Of a stretch of DNA of 12,281 bases, positions 1 to 6,498 are shown piece after piece. Each line of letters opens with the position of its first letter. Position 1 is the stretch's first letter. Where the stretch lies: the NCBI GenBank assembly GCA_041685645.1, contig JAWLFI010000071.1:1-12281 (forward strand), in the 5' to 3' direction. The position numbers and the translations under genes were made by a program. The notes below the pieces were generated by a model. That model was given only the letters and a program-made list of their open reading frames with translations. It was not told the DNA's origin and ran no database searches. This DNA is from JAWLFI01 sp041685645 (lineage in GTDB: Bacteria > Bacteroidota > Bacteroidia > Chitinophagales > Saprospiraceae).

Positions 1-278
1 AACTGGGTTCTTTTGTATTGCGGCTTGCATGGTCGCTAGCCATGAACTTAACACAGTTTGTTTCCGCCCTGTGTCTCATAACTGCTTCAAGCTGAACGGC
101 AAAGTGGCTTGAGTATCTCTTTCATGATGCTACTGGGTTTTTAACATTTTTAAATGACGTACACCTCATGGCATAGCAAGGAACGAAACTATTTAATTAT
201 CAGTCCTTATACTGTGACTTTTCAGTTTTTGCAAACTAAGGCCAAATCGTTTCATCATGACATTAAACTGGCGGTTGC
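1..278. other. Gene-free left edge with small hairpins
   Basis: I see no credible coding frame here. Two short perfect inverted repeats are visible: CATGG/CCATG at 28-44 and ACACAG/CTGTGT at 51-74. The segment lies downstream of the minus-strand gene that ends at 279, so the hairpins could belong to a 3' region or to a dispersed repeat whose rest is outside the window. No tRNA-like cloverleaf was recognised. Confidence 0.4.
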
Positions 279-608
279 CTAATAACTTGATTCTAAACCA
301 ACTTGCTTTTTAGCCTTCCGTTTGGCGTAATAAAGTGTTAGAAACCAACTTGGCAACACAAAGAACAGTCCAAAAAACACCCATTCATTAAATATGCTAG
401 TCAAAAAAAACCTCTCTTGAAACAAAGCCTGCTCCTGCACTACAAGCACTCCAATTAATACATCTGTAGCTAATGCGCCAACATAATTCAAAGAAAGCTT
501 ATTCCCGTTTCTATAATGAACCAAATACAGCTGATAATTCGCAAATGTCAGCACTAGAAAAATCATGCCATAGATGAAAATCGATGCGAATGTTACTAAA
601 ATAACCAT
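279..608 (-). CDS. Small three-helix membrane protein, unknown function
   Basis: This is a 109-residue hydrophobic protein that I do not recognise. Three membrane segments are visible at about residues 2-28, 41-58 and 75-94, followed by a basic tail (KRKAKK, about 96-101), so the C-terminus is probably cytoplasmic by the positive-inside rule. The frame can be extended two codons to a TTG at 614, but that TTG lies inside the promoter box TATATTTG (612-619). I therefore start at the ATG at 608, which leaves only 3 bases between box and start codon. No partner gene is close. The surrounding DNA is much more AT-rich than the rest of the window, which may mean a different origin. The gene looks real because of its promoter and consistent membrane topology; the function is unknown. 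Confidence 0.6.
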   Translation of the reverse strand: MVILVTFASIFIYGMIFLVLTFANYQLYLVHYRNGNKLSLNYVGALATDVLIGVLVVQEQALFQERFFLTSIFNEWVFFGLFFVLPSWFLTLYYAKRKAKKQVGLESSY

Positions 609-611
609 GGA

Positions 612-619
612 CAAATATA
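612..619 (-). promoter_or_regulatory. Bacteroidota -7 promoter box (TATATTTG)
   Basis: The box matches TAnnTTTG exactly and ends 3 bases before the ATG at 608. Transcription would begin at or next to the start codon, so the mRNA is probably leaderless. No TTG -33 element is seen at the usual spacing. Confidence 0.55.
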
Positions 620-815
620 CAAAAAATATTTCAAATAAAATCTAAAAAAACATCTAGAATAACCCTTAAGTTTTTAAACAAAGGGTCTTATGAAAATCGT
701 CGATTAATTTTAACTCGCTGGTTTTTGAGTATTTATAAATTAAATCATATTGTTATTTAATTCCCTTTCCACTTTATTCATAAAAATAAAAATTTATCCC
801 ATTTTGATCCCCATT
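620..815. other. AT-rich spacer without a gene
   Basis: This stretch is very AT-rich (roughly 20% GC at 721-780), in contrast to over 55% in parts of the kinase gene. It holds the upstream region of the small membrane protein and the 3' side of the doubtful 816-1106 ORF. No other structure was seen. Confidence 0.4.
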
Positions 816-1106
816 TTATGAATCGTAGGGATAATCAGCCAGTTTGACTAATAGCGGATTGGATTTTGAATCAATTATTAGGTTCTCAAGCCAAACCTGA
901 TAAAGAGTCGTATTGTTTATCATTACTACTTCAAGCTTTTCAGGGCTGGAAATTGATTGAGATGGGATTTTACGAAAATCATAGCAACCGATCAAGTATT
1001 CGTTTGTAGGGATAACCTCGAGCAAATTAAAATAAATTCTCCTAGCGGTTATTCTTACCCAGGCGGACACTTTTATCATGTATGAGCGAGTGGAGTTCTT
1101 CAACAT
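816..1106 (-). CDS. Hypothetical small protein (doubtful)
   Basis: This is an open frame of 96 codons from an ATG at 1106; a second ATG at 1079 would give 87 residues. The product has no signal peptide, membrane helix or motif that I recognise. It contains a mixed hydrophilic/hydrophobic sequence ending in LVKLADYPYDS that reads like ordinary protein rather than antisense noise. No -7 box is found in front of either ATG. The 5' end overlaps the start of the direct-repeat cluster (from 1095), so the frame may be the surviving 3' part of a gene broken by repeat insertion. It could equally be a chance ORF. Confidence 0.33.
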   Translation of the reverse strand: MLKNSTRSYMIKVSAWVRITARRIYFNLLEVIPTNEYLIGCYDFRKIPSQSISSPEKLEVVMINNTTLYQVWLENLIIDSKSNPLLVKLADYPYDS

Positions 1107-1375
1107 ATAACTCTCTGAGACCTAACCCTGTGGCATCATCAAGGTTTGCACCTACCGCTCAAGTGGCACTGAAGTCTGCGGCTGTAACATTTCATTTACC
1201 CCTGGCATTGGCGGAAAATGCAAAATTTACCGCAAAGACGCGGAGAACGCTAAGACTCTCTCTTATTTAGTTCTCTTGGACATTGCTCTTTGCGAACTCA
1301 CGCCAAGACATCATCAAAATTTGCGACTTTCGCTCAAGTGGCGTTGACGTTTGCGGTTATTACATTTTATTCACC
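1095..1375. repeat. Diverged direct repeat, two units 175 bp apart
   Basis: Positions 1095-1200 and 1270-1375 align without gaps over 106 bases at about 70% identity (74 matches by hand). The best-conserved part begins CATCATCAA and contains CGCTCAAGTGGC (1134-1200 and 1309-1375, 52 of 67 identical). Each unit is followed by an ACCGCA-type motif. No ORF is conserved between the two units, so this looks like a decayed non-coding repeat rather than duplicated coding sequence. Confidence 0.65.
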
Positions 1376-1399
1376 GCAGAGAAGTGGAGTACGCAAAGA
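1229..1399. repeat. Two copies of the ACCGCA(A/G)AGA...GGAG...ACGC motif
   Basis: The 27-base copies at 1229-1255 and 1373-1399 match at 22 positions. Sequences built on alternating CGCAAAG/CGCGGAG blocks are, from general knowledge, a common short dispersed intergenic repeat in several phyla including Bacteroidota. Here one copy follows each unit of the 175-bp direct repeat. Confidence 0.5.
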
Positions 1400-1476
1400 T
1401 TTTTTTACGTACTGCACTATTATACAAGGTGCTTTGCCAGCGGTTTCGAAAAGGGTGCAAGAACCACCGATCTTCC

Positions 1477-1634
1477 GCGGTAGCGATGCGCAGCAGGCCC
1501 GACCGAAGGGAGGGAGATCCGGCCCTGTGCGCAGCGGGGCCAGCAAGGGCCGGAGCCGAGTGAATAACGAGCTGCGAAGCGTAGCGCCCCCGTCCTCGAG
1601 AGCGCTCCGCGCTCCTCGGGACGGGGGACCGCCC
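1477..1634. repeat. GC-rich hairpin-forming intergenic repeat
   Basis: The segment is strongly GC-rich and abruptly different from the AT-rich DNA to its left. It contains a perfect 7-bp inverted repeat CCGGCCC/GGGCCGG (1519-1525 with 1547-1553). It also contains a long imperfect hairpin, CCCCCGTCC...GGACGGGGG (1587-1627), extended inward by paired CGAG and AGCG blocks. It begins 17 bases past the rlmN stop on the minus strand. The hairpin is not followed by a T-run on the minus strand, so it is not a classic terminator, although it may stabilise or end the rlmN transcript. It resembles the other GC-rich element at 10502-10680 in style but I could not align the two convincingly. Confidence 0.55.
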
Positions 1635-1650
1635 AAAAACAAAAATAATC

Positions 1651-2688
1651 TTAATCCTTATTGGCTAGCTGGCCACATGCGGCGTCAATGTCTTTGCCTC
1701 TGGACCGACGGACGGTGACCATAATGCCCTTTTTGCGCAAAAAGCCGGCGAAGCGATCGAGCTGATCTTCGGAACTGGCAGAAAAGTCGGCACCGTCAAT
1801 GGGATTGTACTCGATAATATTGATGCGAACGGGAAAGCGCTGACACCACCGGAGGAGTGCCCTGGCGTCATCTATACTATCGTTAAAGCCCTGAAAAGCA
1901 ATGTATTCATAGGAAATCCGATTGCCCGTCTGGGTGTAGTAGTAGGACAAGGCATCCATGAGTTCGTCGAGATTATTACTTTCATTGATGGGCATGATGC
2001 TATCGCGTTTATCGTCCGTTGCCGCGTGAAGGGAAAGGGCCAGGTTGACCTTGGACTCATCATCGGCGAGGCGGCGGATGGCCTTGGAAATGCCGGCGGT
2101 ACTGATGGTGATGCGCTTTGCGGACATACCGAGACCGTCCGGGGAGCTAATACGGTCGATGCTTTCAATGACCTCTTTGTAGGCGAGCAGGGGTTCTCCC
2201 ATGCCCATATACACGATATTGGTCAGGGGATGGTCGTAGGTAGCTTCACACAGGGCATTGACCTTGCGGACCTGATCTACGATTTCTGCCGCTGTGATAT
2301 TTCGCTCGCGCTTCATGGTACCGGTGGCGCAAAAGGAACAGGAGAGACTGCAACCGACCTGAGAAGATACGCATACGGTAAATCTCTGATCTTTGGGTAC
2401 GGGAATGAGGACGGCCTCTATGAGGTGACCGTCGTGGAGGCGATACCGCACTTTAATGGTTCCGTCATTACTGTGCTGGATGATGTCCTGCTCTATGGGC
2501 CGTATATCGTAGTGTTCGTCGAGTTGCTCCCGCAGGCTCTTTGACAGATTGCTCATTTCTTCAAAACGGGCTGCGCCTTTTTGCCACAACCACTGGTCAA
2601 TTTGTTGGGCGCGAAATTTGGCTTCGCCCCATTCTTCCATCTGCTGCTCCCAATCGGGGAGACTCCGTGCTCTTGCATCTTGTTTCAT
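1651..2688 (-). CDS. Dual-specificity rRNA/tRNA adenine-C2 methyltransferase RlmN
   Basis: This radical-SAM enzyme methylates C2 of A2503 in 23S rRNA and, in characterised family members, A37 of certain tRNAs, affecting translational accuracy and drug binding at the peptidyl transferase centre. The 345-residue protein shows the radical-SAM cluster motif CX3CX2C (C113, C117, C120) in VGCSLSCSFCATG. It also has the two further conserved cysteines of the mechanism, C106 (in CVSSQVGC) and C338 (in ACGQL), and the MGMGEPL block at 161-167. The N-terminal accessory domain covers about 1-95. The frame extends 26 codons upstream to an ATG at 2766, but that start would lie upstream of the -7 box at 2694-2701. 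The ATG at 2688 gives the usual family length and sits 5 bases after the box, so I chose it. The gene is divergent from the histidine kinase, has no operon partner, and is followed by GC-rich repeats. Confidence 0.95.
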   Translation of the reverse strand: MKQDARARSLPDWEQQMEEWGEAKFRAQQIDQWLWQKGAARFEEMSNLSKSLREQLDEHYDIRPIEQDIIQHSNDGTIKVRYRLHDGHLIEAVLIPVPKDQRFTVCVSSQVGCSLSCSFCATGTMKRERNITAAEIVDQVRKVNALCEATYDHPLTNIVYMGMGEPLLAYKEVIESIDRISSPDGLGMSAKRITISTAGISKAIRRLADDESKVNLALSLHAATDDKRDSIMPINESNNLDELMDALSYYYTQTGNRISYEYIAFQGFNDSIDDARALLRWCQRFPVRINIIEYNPIDGADFSASSEDQLDRFAGFLRKKGIMVTVRRSRGKDIDAACGQLANKD

Positions 2689-2693
2689 AAGTG

Positions 2694-2701
2694 CAAAATT
2701 A
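2694..2701 (-). promoter_or_regulatory. -7 promoter box for rlmN (TAATTTTG)
   Basis: An exact TAnnTTTG match ends 5 bases upstream of the rlmN ATG. This supports the 2688 start over the upstream ATG and predicts a leaderless or nearly leaderless transcript. Confidence 0.6.
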
Positions 2702-2795
2702 CTGTTTTTGTGGCAAGTAAACCGAAGAGTAGAGAGAAATCTCAGGATTCGGGGACTCATGGTCAATTAATATTCGTAAATGTGGTACATTCCTA

Positions 2796-2803
2796 TATAT
2801 TTG
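2796..2803 (+). promoter_or_regulatory. -7 promoter box for the histidine kinase (TATATTTG)
   Basis: An exact TAnnTTTG match lies 15 bases upstream of the TTG start of the kinase. It faces away from the rlmN box 94 bases to its left, forming a divergent promoter region. No clear -33 TTG is visible at 17-23 bases. Confidence 0.55.
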
Positions 2804-2818
2804 TAAAAAATTGGTCGA

Positions 2819-4012
2819 TTGAAAGTTTACCGGGATTATAAAAAGTGGCGCTGGTATGTAGCGGCAGCGGCAGCCTTGATCGTGGGTATCAGTATTTGGT
2901 ACACCTCCTTTCTGGTGGAGCGACTGGAAGAGAGCGAGCGCAACAAGGTGGAAATTTTCAAATACTCCGTACAATCGCTGGCCGAAGCCGGCACGGATGA
3001 TCTGGATCAGGATATCACTTTGCAATTCGAAGCCAGCATCCGAGCGACGGAGGGCATCCCCATGATTTTGGTCGATGAGGCAGGTAAAATCAGTGGCGCT
3101 TACAATTTTCGAGATAGTTTGAGCGAGGAGGAGACAGAGCGCTGGCTAAAGAAAATCAAGGCGCAGGGACCGGATCCCATCATCAACAATGACCCCTATG
3201 CCGGCTATGCCAAGTACATTTATTACACCCAGTCCCGGACTTTGCAATGGCTCTCCTATTTCCCGATCATTCAGGTGTTATTACTCACGGTCTTTATCGC
3301 TATCAGCTACATCGGACTGCAGGCTTCCCGCAAGGAGCAACAAAACAGGATTTGGGTGGGGATGGCCAAGGAAACAGCCCATCAGTTAGGCACTCCCATC
3401 AGCGCAATCATGGCCTGGTTGGAATTATTGAAGAATATGGAGGTCAAAGATGAAGAGGTCCTCAGTATTCTGAGCGAATTAGAAAACGACGTGGGCCGCC
3501 TGGAATTGATCGCGGATCGATTTTCCAAGGTGGGATCCCGACCGGAACTGAAGCGAACGGACCTCCGCCAATCTCTGGAAAAGATCATGGGCTATATGCA
3601 AAAACGAGCACCGAAAAAGGTGAGGATTTCCTATCAGCGGCCCGAGCGGGAAATTCCGGTAATGATGAATGCACCCATTCTGGAATGGGTGATTGAAAAT
3701 TTGATTCGCAACGCACTGGATGCTCTGGAGGGTGAGGGAATGATAACTATAGATGTCATAGATTTGGAGGGAGAAGTGCAAATAGATTTAGCCGATACCG
3801 GAAAAGGGATTCCTTCTCACCAGCACAAAGATGTGTTCAAGCCCGGCTTTTCTACCAAAAAGCGCGGCTGGGGGCTCGGGCTTTCTTTGGCCAAACGCAT
3901 CATAGAAGACTATCACCGCGGACAAATTTTCGTCAAAAAGTCGGCTCCTGGGGAAGGAACGACTTTCTGTATCGTTCTACCGAAAGCGGAATCTGTACAG
4001 CTCGGTTTATAA
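2819..4012 (+). CDS. Membrane-bound orphan sensor histidine kinase
   Basis: The 397-residue protein has two membrane helices (about 11-32 and 143-166) enclosing a periplasmic domain of about 110 residues that would sense the unknown signal. The cytoplasmic kinase core follows. Its H-box is AKETAHQLGTP with the presumed phosphorylated H188, the N-box is ENLIRNALDAL (N297), the G1 box is DTGKGIP (326-332), the F-box lies around KPGFSTKK, and the G2 box is GWGLGL (350-355). The HQLGTP version, with glycine in place of the common HELRTP arginine, is a variant I associate with Bacteroidota kinases. The only workable start is TTG at 2819: there is no in-frame ATG for about 80 codons, and the first helix would be lost without this start. 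No response regulator gene lies beside it, so its partner must be elsewhere. The gene is divergent from rlmN and followed by pckA under its own promoter. Confidence 0.9.
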   Translation: MKVYRDYKKWRWYVAAAAALIVGISIWYTSFLVERLEESERNKVEIFKYSVQSLAEAGTDDLDQDITLQFEASIRATEGIPMILVDEAGKISGAYNFRDSLSEEETERWLKKIKAQGPDPIINNDPYAGYAKYIYYTQSRTLQWLSYFPIIQVLLLTVFIAISYIGLQASRKEQQNRIWVGMAKETAHQLGTPISAIMAWLELLKNMEVKDEEVLSILSELENDVGRLELIADRFSKVGSRPELKRTDLRQSLEKIMGYMQKRAPKKVRISYQRPEREIPVMMNAPILEWVIENLIRNALDALEGEGMITIDVIDLEGEVQIDLADTGKGIPSHQHKDVFKPGFSTKKRGWGLGLSLAKRIIEDYHRGQIFVKKSAPGEGTTFCIVLPKAESVQLGL

Positions 4013-4021
4013 ACAACACTT

Positions 4022-4038
4022 TAGCAGCTGGGCTGCTA
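4022..4038 (+). terminator. Possible terminator hairpin after the kinase gene
   Basis: A perfect 7-bp stem TAGCAGC/GCTGCTA with a 3-base loop starts 10 bases past the kinase stop codon. There is no following T-run, so assignment as a terminator rests on position and stem only. Confidence 0.35.
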
Positions 4039-4103
4039 CTGATGCTGCGAAAAGAGGTCAAAAGAATGAATTAGAGATAATGCAAAATAAATACCGAACT
4101 TTT

Positions 4104-4111
4104 TACCTTTG
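4104..4111 (+). promoter_or_regulatory. -7 promoter box for pckA (TACCTTTG)
   Basis: An exact TAnnTTTG match 60 bases upstream of the pckA ATG. It gives a 5' leader of roughly 55 bases, longer than those of the other genes here, leaving room for post-transcriptional or repressor control. No riboswitch fold was recognised in the A-rich leader. Confidence 0.6.
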
Positions 4112-4171
4112 TCACTCTTAACTAAGATGTGATAAAACGAAACAACACGCAAAACAACTAATTTTCAGTAT

Positions 4172-5746
4172 ATGAAAACCACACTAGAGTCTTATAACAT
4201 CCATAACGCCACAGAATATTGGAATCTCAGTCCGGAAGAACTCGTAGAACATACGATAAAGAAGGATTTGGGGGTTTTGACTGACACCGGTGCCATTGCC
4301 ATAGAAACGGGCAAGTTTACCGGGCGATCACCCAAAGACCGATTTATCGTCAAAGATGACTACACTGCGGATACCGTAGATTGGAACAACATTAACATGC
4401 CTTTTCCATCAGATAAATTCGACCAATTACAACAAAAGATGGTCGAGTACATGAGCGGAAAGGAGTTGTATGTGAGAGATGCCTATGCCTGCGCTGACAA
4501 AGCACATGCTTTGACATTGCGCCTGGTTTCGGAATATCCCTGGAGCAATCAATTCGCCTACAATATGTTTTTGCGGCCCACGGCAGAGGAGTTGAAAACG
4601 ATGGATCCGGAATGGACCATATTGAATGCACCGGAATTCATGGCCGACCCAAAAGTGGATGGCACGCGACAGGAGAATTTTGCCATCATTAATTTCGCGA
4701 AAAAAATGATTCTCATTGGTGGAACGGGCTACACCGGAGAGATAAAGAAAGGAATTTTTTCTGTATTGAACTTTATTTTACCCCATGAAAAGAAGGTGTT
4801 GAGCATGCACTGCTCTTCCAATACGAATGAAGCGGGTGATACAGCGATCTTTTTTGGCTTGTCGGGCACGGGAAAGACCACCTTGTCAGCAAATGCCGAC
4901 CGCCTACTCATTGGAGATGATGAGCACGGCTGGTCCGATGATGGCGTTTTTAATTTTGAAGGCGGCTGCTATGCCAAGGCTATCGACCTGAGCGAGGAGA
5001 AGGAACCGGAAATATACGGTGCCATCAAACACCGCGCTATTCTGGAAAACATCGGATTTTTTGAGGGGACGCGAACGCCCAACTTTGCCGATGACAGCAT
5101 AACGCAAAATACGCGCGTATCTTATCCGATTGATCACATTGAGAATGCCAAGTCCGTATCCATAGGGGGACATCCCAACAATATATTCTTTTTGACATGC
5201 GATGCCTTTGGGGTATTGCCTCCCATCAGCAAATTGACGAAAGGGCAGGCCATGTATCATTTCATCTCAGGGTACACGGCGAAAGTTGCTGGGACTGAGG
5301 AAGGCGTAGATGAGCCCCAGTTGACGTTCAGTGCTTGTTTTGGCGCTCCATTCCTTCCCTTGCACCCGACGACTTATGCCGAGATGTTGGGAAAGAAAAT
5401 GGATGCTCACGATGTCAACATTTGGCTGGTCAACACGGGTTGGACCGGTGGTCCGTATGGTACGGGGAGTAGAATTAGTTTGAAGTACACGCGCGCCATG
5501 ATTAATGCGGCCTTAAATGGCGTGCTGGAAAAAGAGCAATTTCAGGCGGATCCCATTTTTGGACTTCGCATTCCCGTCAAATGCGAGGGCGTGCCCACAG
5601 ATGTACTCAATCCCAAAAACACCTGGACCGACCCCGTCAATTACAACAAAAAAGCAAAGGCTCTGGCGCAGTCCTTTATTAAAAACTTTGAAAAGTATGC
5701 CGCTCAAGCCGATCAGGAAATTTTAGACGCCGCGCCGAAAGCATAA
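4172..5746 (+). CDS. ATP-dependent phosphoenolpyruvate carboxykinase
   Basis: PckA converts oxaloacetate and ATP to PEP, CO2 and ADP, the entry step of gluconeogenesis from TCA intermediates; the reverse reaction fixes CO2. It is a cytosolic enzyme. The 524-residue length is typical of the ATP family. Visible signatures are GRSPKDRF (51-58, substrate-binding arginine R52), the P-loop GLSGTGKTTL (229-238), the metal-binding IGDDEHGW (247-254), NFEGGCYAK (261-269), and the C-terminal nucleotide-site segment NTGWTGGPYGTG (421-432). All expected catalytic segments are present and the frame is unbroken. The start ATG is the first in frame and begins the normal N-terminus of the family. The gene has its own promoter box at 4104-4111 and stands alone: 159 bases follow the kinase gene and 251 bases precede the next gene. 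Confidence 0.97.
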   Translation: MKTTLESYNIHNATEYWNLSPEELVEHTIKKDLGVLTDTGAIAIETGKFTGRSPKDRFIVKDDYTADTVDWNNINMPFPSDKFDQLQQKMVEYMSGKELYVRDAYACADKAHALTLRLVSEYPWSNQFAYNMFLRPTAEELKTMDPEWTILNAPEFMADPKVDGTRQENFAIINFAKKMILIGGTGYTGEIKKGIFSVLNFILPHEKKVLSMHCSSNTNEAGDTAIFFGLSGTGKTTLSANADRLLIGDDEHGWSDDGVFNFEGGCYAKAIDLSEEKEPEIYGAIKHRAILENIGFFEGTRTPNFADDSITQNTRVSYPIDHIENAKSVSIGGHPNNIFFLTCDAFGVLPPISKLTKGQAMYHFISGYTAKVAGTEEGVDEPQLTFSACFGAPFLPLHPTTYAEMLGKKMDAHDVNIWLVNTGWTGGPYGTGSRISLKYTRAMINAALNGVLEKEQFQADPIFGLRIPVKCEGVPTDVLNPKNTWTDPVNYNKKAKALAQSFIKNFEKYAAQADQEILDAAPKA

Positions 5747-5960
5747 TTTTAGCTGCTTTTAAGTGAAAAATGAGGGAAACTGAGCAGAGATGACCCAAGT
5801 GGGGAGATTCATTTATCGCTATGCATTGTTGGCTGAATGACAATCAGTTAACACCATAGACTGGTAAATTTCATCACAATCCCTTAGTTTTTTCCATCGA
5901 AAAAGCCACAATTTCTTTCCTTTGGCTTATTTTTTGCTTCTACATTTGATAAAAGATTGA

Positions 5961-5968
5961 TATCTTTG
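5961..5968 (+). promoter_or_regulatory. -7 promoter box for the lipoprotein/haloperoxidase-like pair (TATCTTTG)
   Basis: An exact TAnnTTTG match 29 bases upstream of the ATG at 5998. A TTG at 5934-5936 lies 24 bases upstream, close to but slightly beyond the usual -33 spacing. It would drive both overlapping genes. Confidence 0.6.
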
Positions 5969-5997
5969 CCAATAATACTCATTAGGCGTTAGTTTCT

Positions 5998-6498
5998 ATG
6001 AATCAAATGGTTCTACTTTTTATCTTTGTTGGAGGGGCCCTCCTCGCGACGGGTTGTCAATCCAACTCAGACAATGATCGCATCATAGAATGGGCCGAGG
6101 CATCGAGAAAGATTGATTGCCAGATGGATGGTTTAGAGAAGACGTCGAGTAAAATGTGGGACAAAACTAACCGCGAACTGGAAAAGGCATTGCCCATGGA
6201 TATTCTGGAATACGAGAAATCCAATATGTTAAAGGTCCGGAACGCGGAATTACTTCGCATGTTTGAGACTTATCAAGAGATGGAGGGTCCGATCAAGGCG
6301 AAGGTGGATCTCACGGAAAAAATGGACTTTGCCATGGCAGATTCCATGCGAGTGTTGCAGCAAAAACAAAGAGACTATTCGGATAGCATTCGAACGGCAC
6401 TCATGGAAATAGAAGCTGACAATACAAAAACGAAATTACAAGAAAAGATCAAAATGATCAATAATATAGCGTGTAGTAAAATATTACAAGATGATTAA
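5998..6498 (+). CDS. Small helical lipoprotein of unknown function
   Basis: This 166-residue protein begins with a lipoprotein-type signal peptide: a hydrophobic stretch at residues 4-17 and the lipobox-like LATGC, which would be cut before C20. The mature part is highly charged, mostly predicted helical and free of prolines after about residue 80, suggesting coiled-coil or helical-bundle folding. A cysteine at 38 and another at 159 could form a disulfide in the periplasm. I do not recognise a family. Its stop codon overlaps the start of the next gene by 8 bases (ATGATTAA), so the two are probably translationally coupled, and a shared role or physical interaction with the haloperoxidase-like lipoprotein is inferred. 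Confidence 0.8.
   Translation: MNQMVLLFIFVGGALLATGCQSNSDNDRIIEWAEASRKIDCQMDGLEKTSSKMWDKTNRELEKALPMDILEYEKSNMLKVRNAELLRMFETYQEMEGPIKAKVDLTEKMDFAMADSMRVLQQKQRDYSDSIRTALMEIEADNTKTKLQEKIKMINNIACSKILQDD

Noticed and set aside
1120..1126. Integron attC-like core GTTAGGT (minus strand) near small AT-rich ORFs
   Set aside because: No matching partner core or paired arms were found at a suitable distance, and no integrase is in the window.
1095..1399. CRISPR array
   Set aside because: There are only two diverged long units with no short identical repeats or uniform spacers, and no cas genes are present.
1283..1718. Plus- and minus-strand ORFs across the repeat cluster and GC-rich element
   Set aside because: The products are arginine/proline/serine-rich artefacts of GC-rich hairpins, several frames are open at once, and one runs into the 3' end of rlmN.
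2026..2544. 172-codon plus-strand ORF inside rlmN
   Set aside because: It is antisense to a well-supported rlmN gene, has no promoter box, and its product has no recognisable features.
2689..2766. Upstream in-frame ATG extension of RlmN
   Set aside because: It would place the start upstream of the -7 promoter box and add residues not expected for the family N-terminus.
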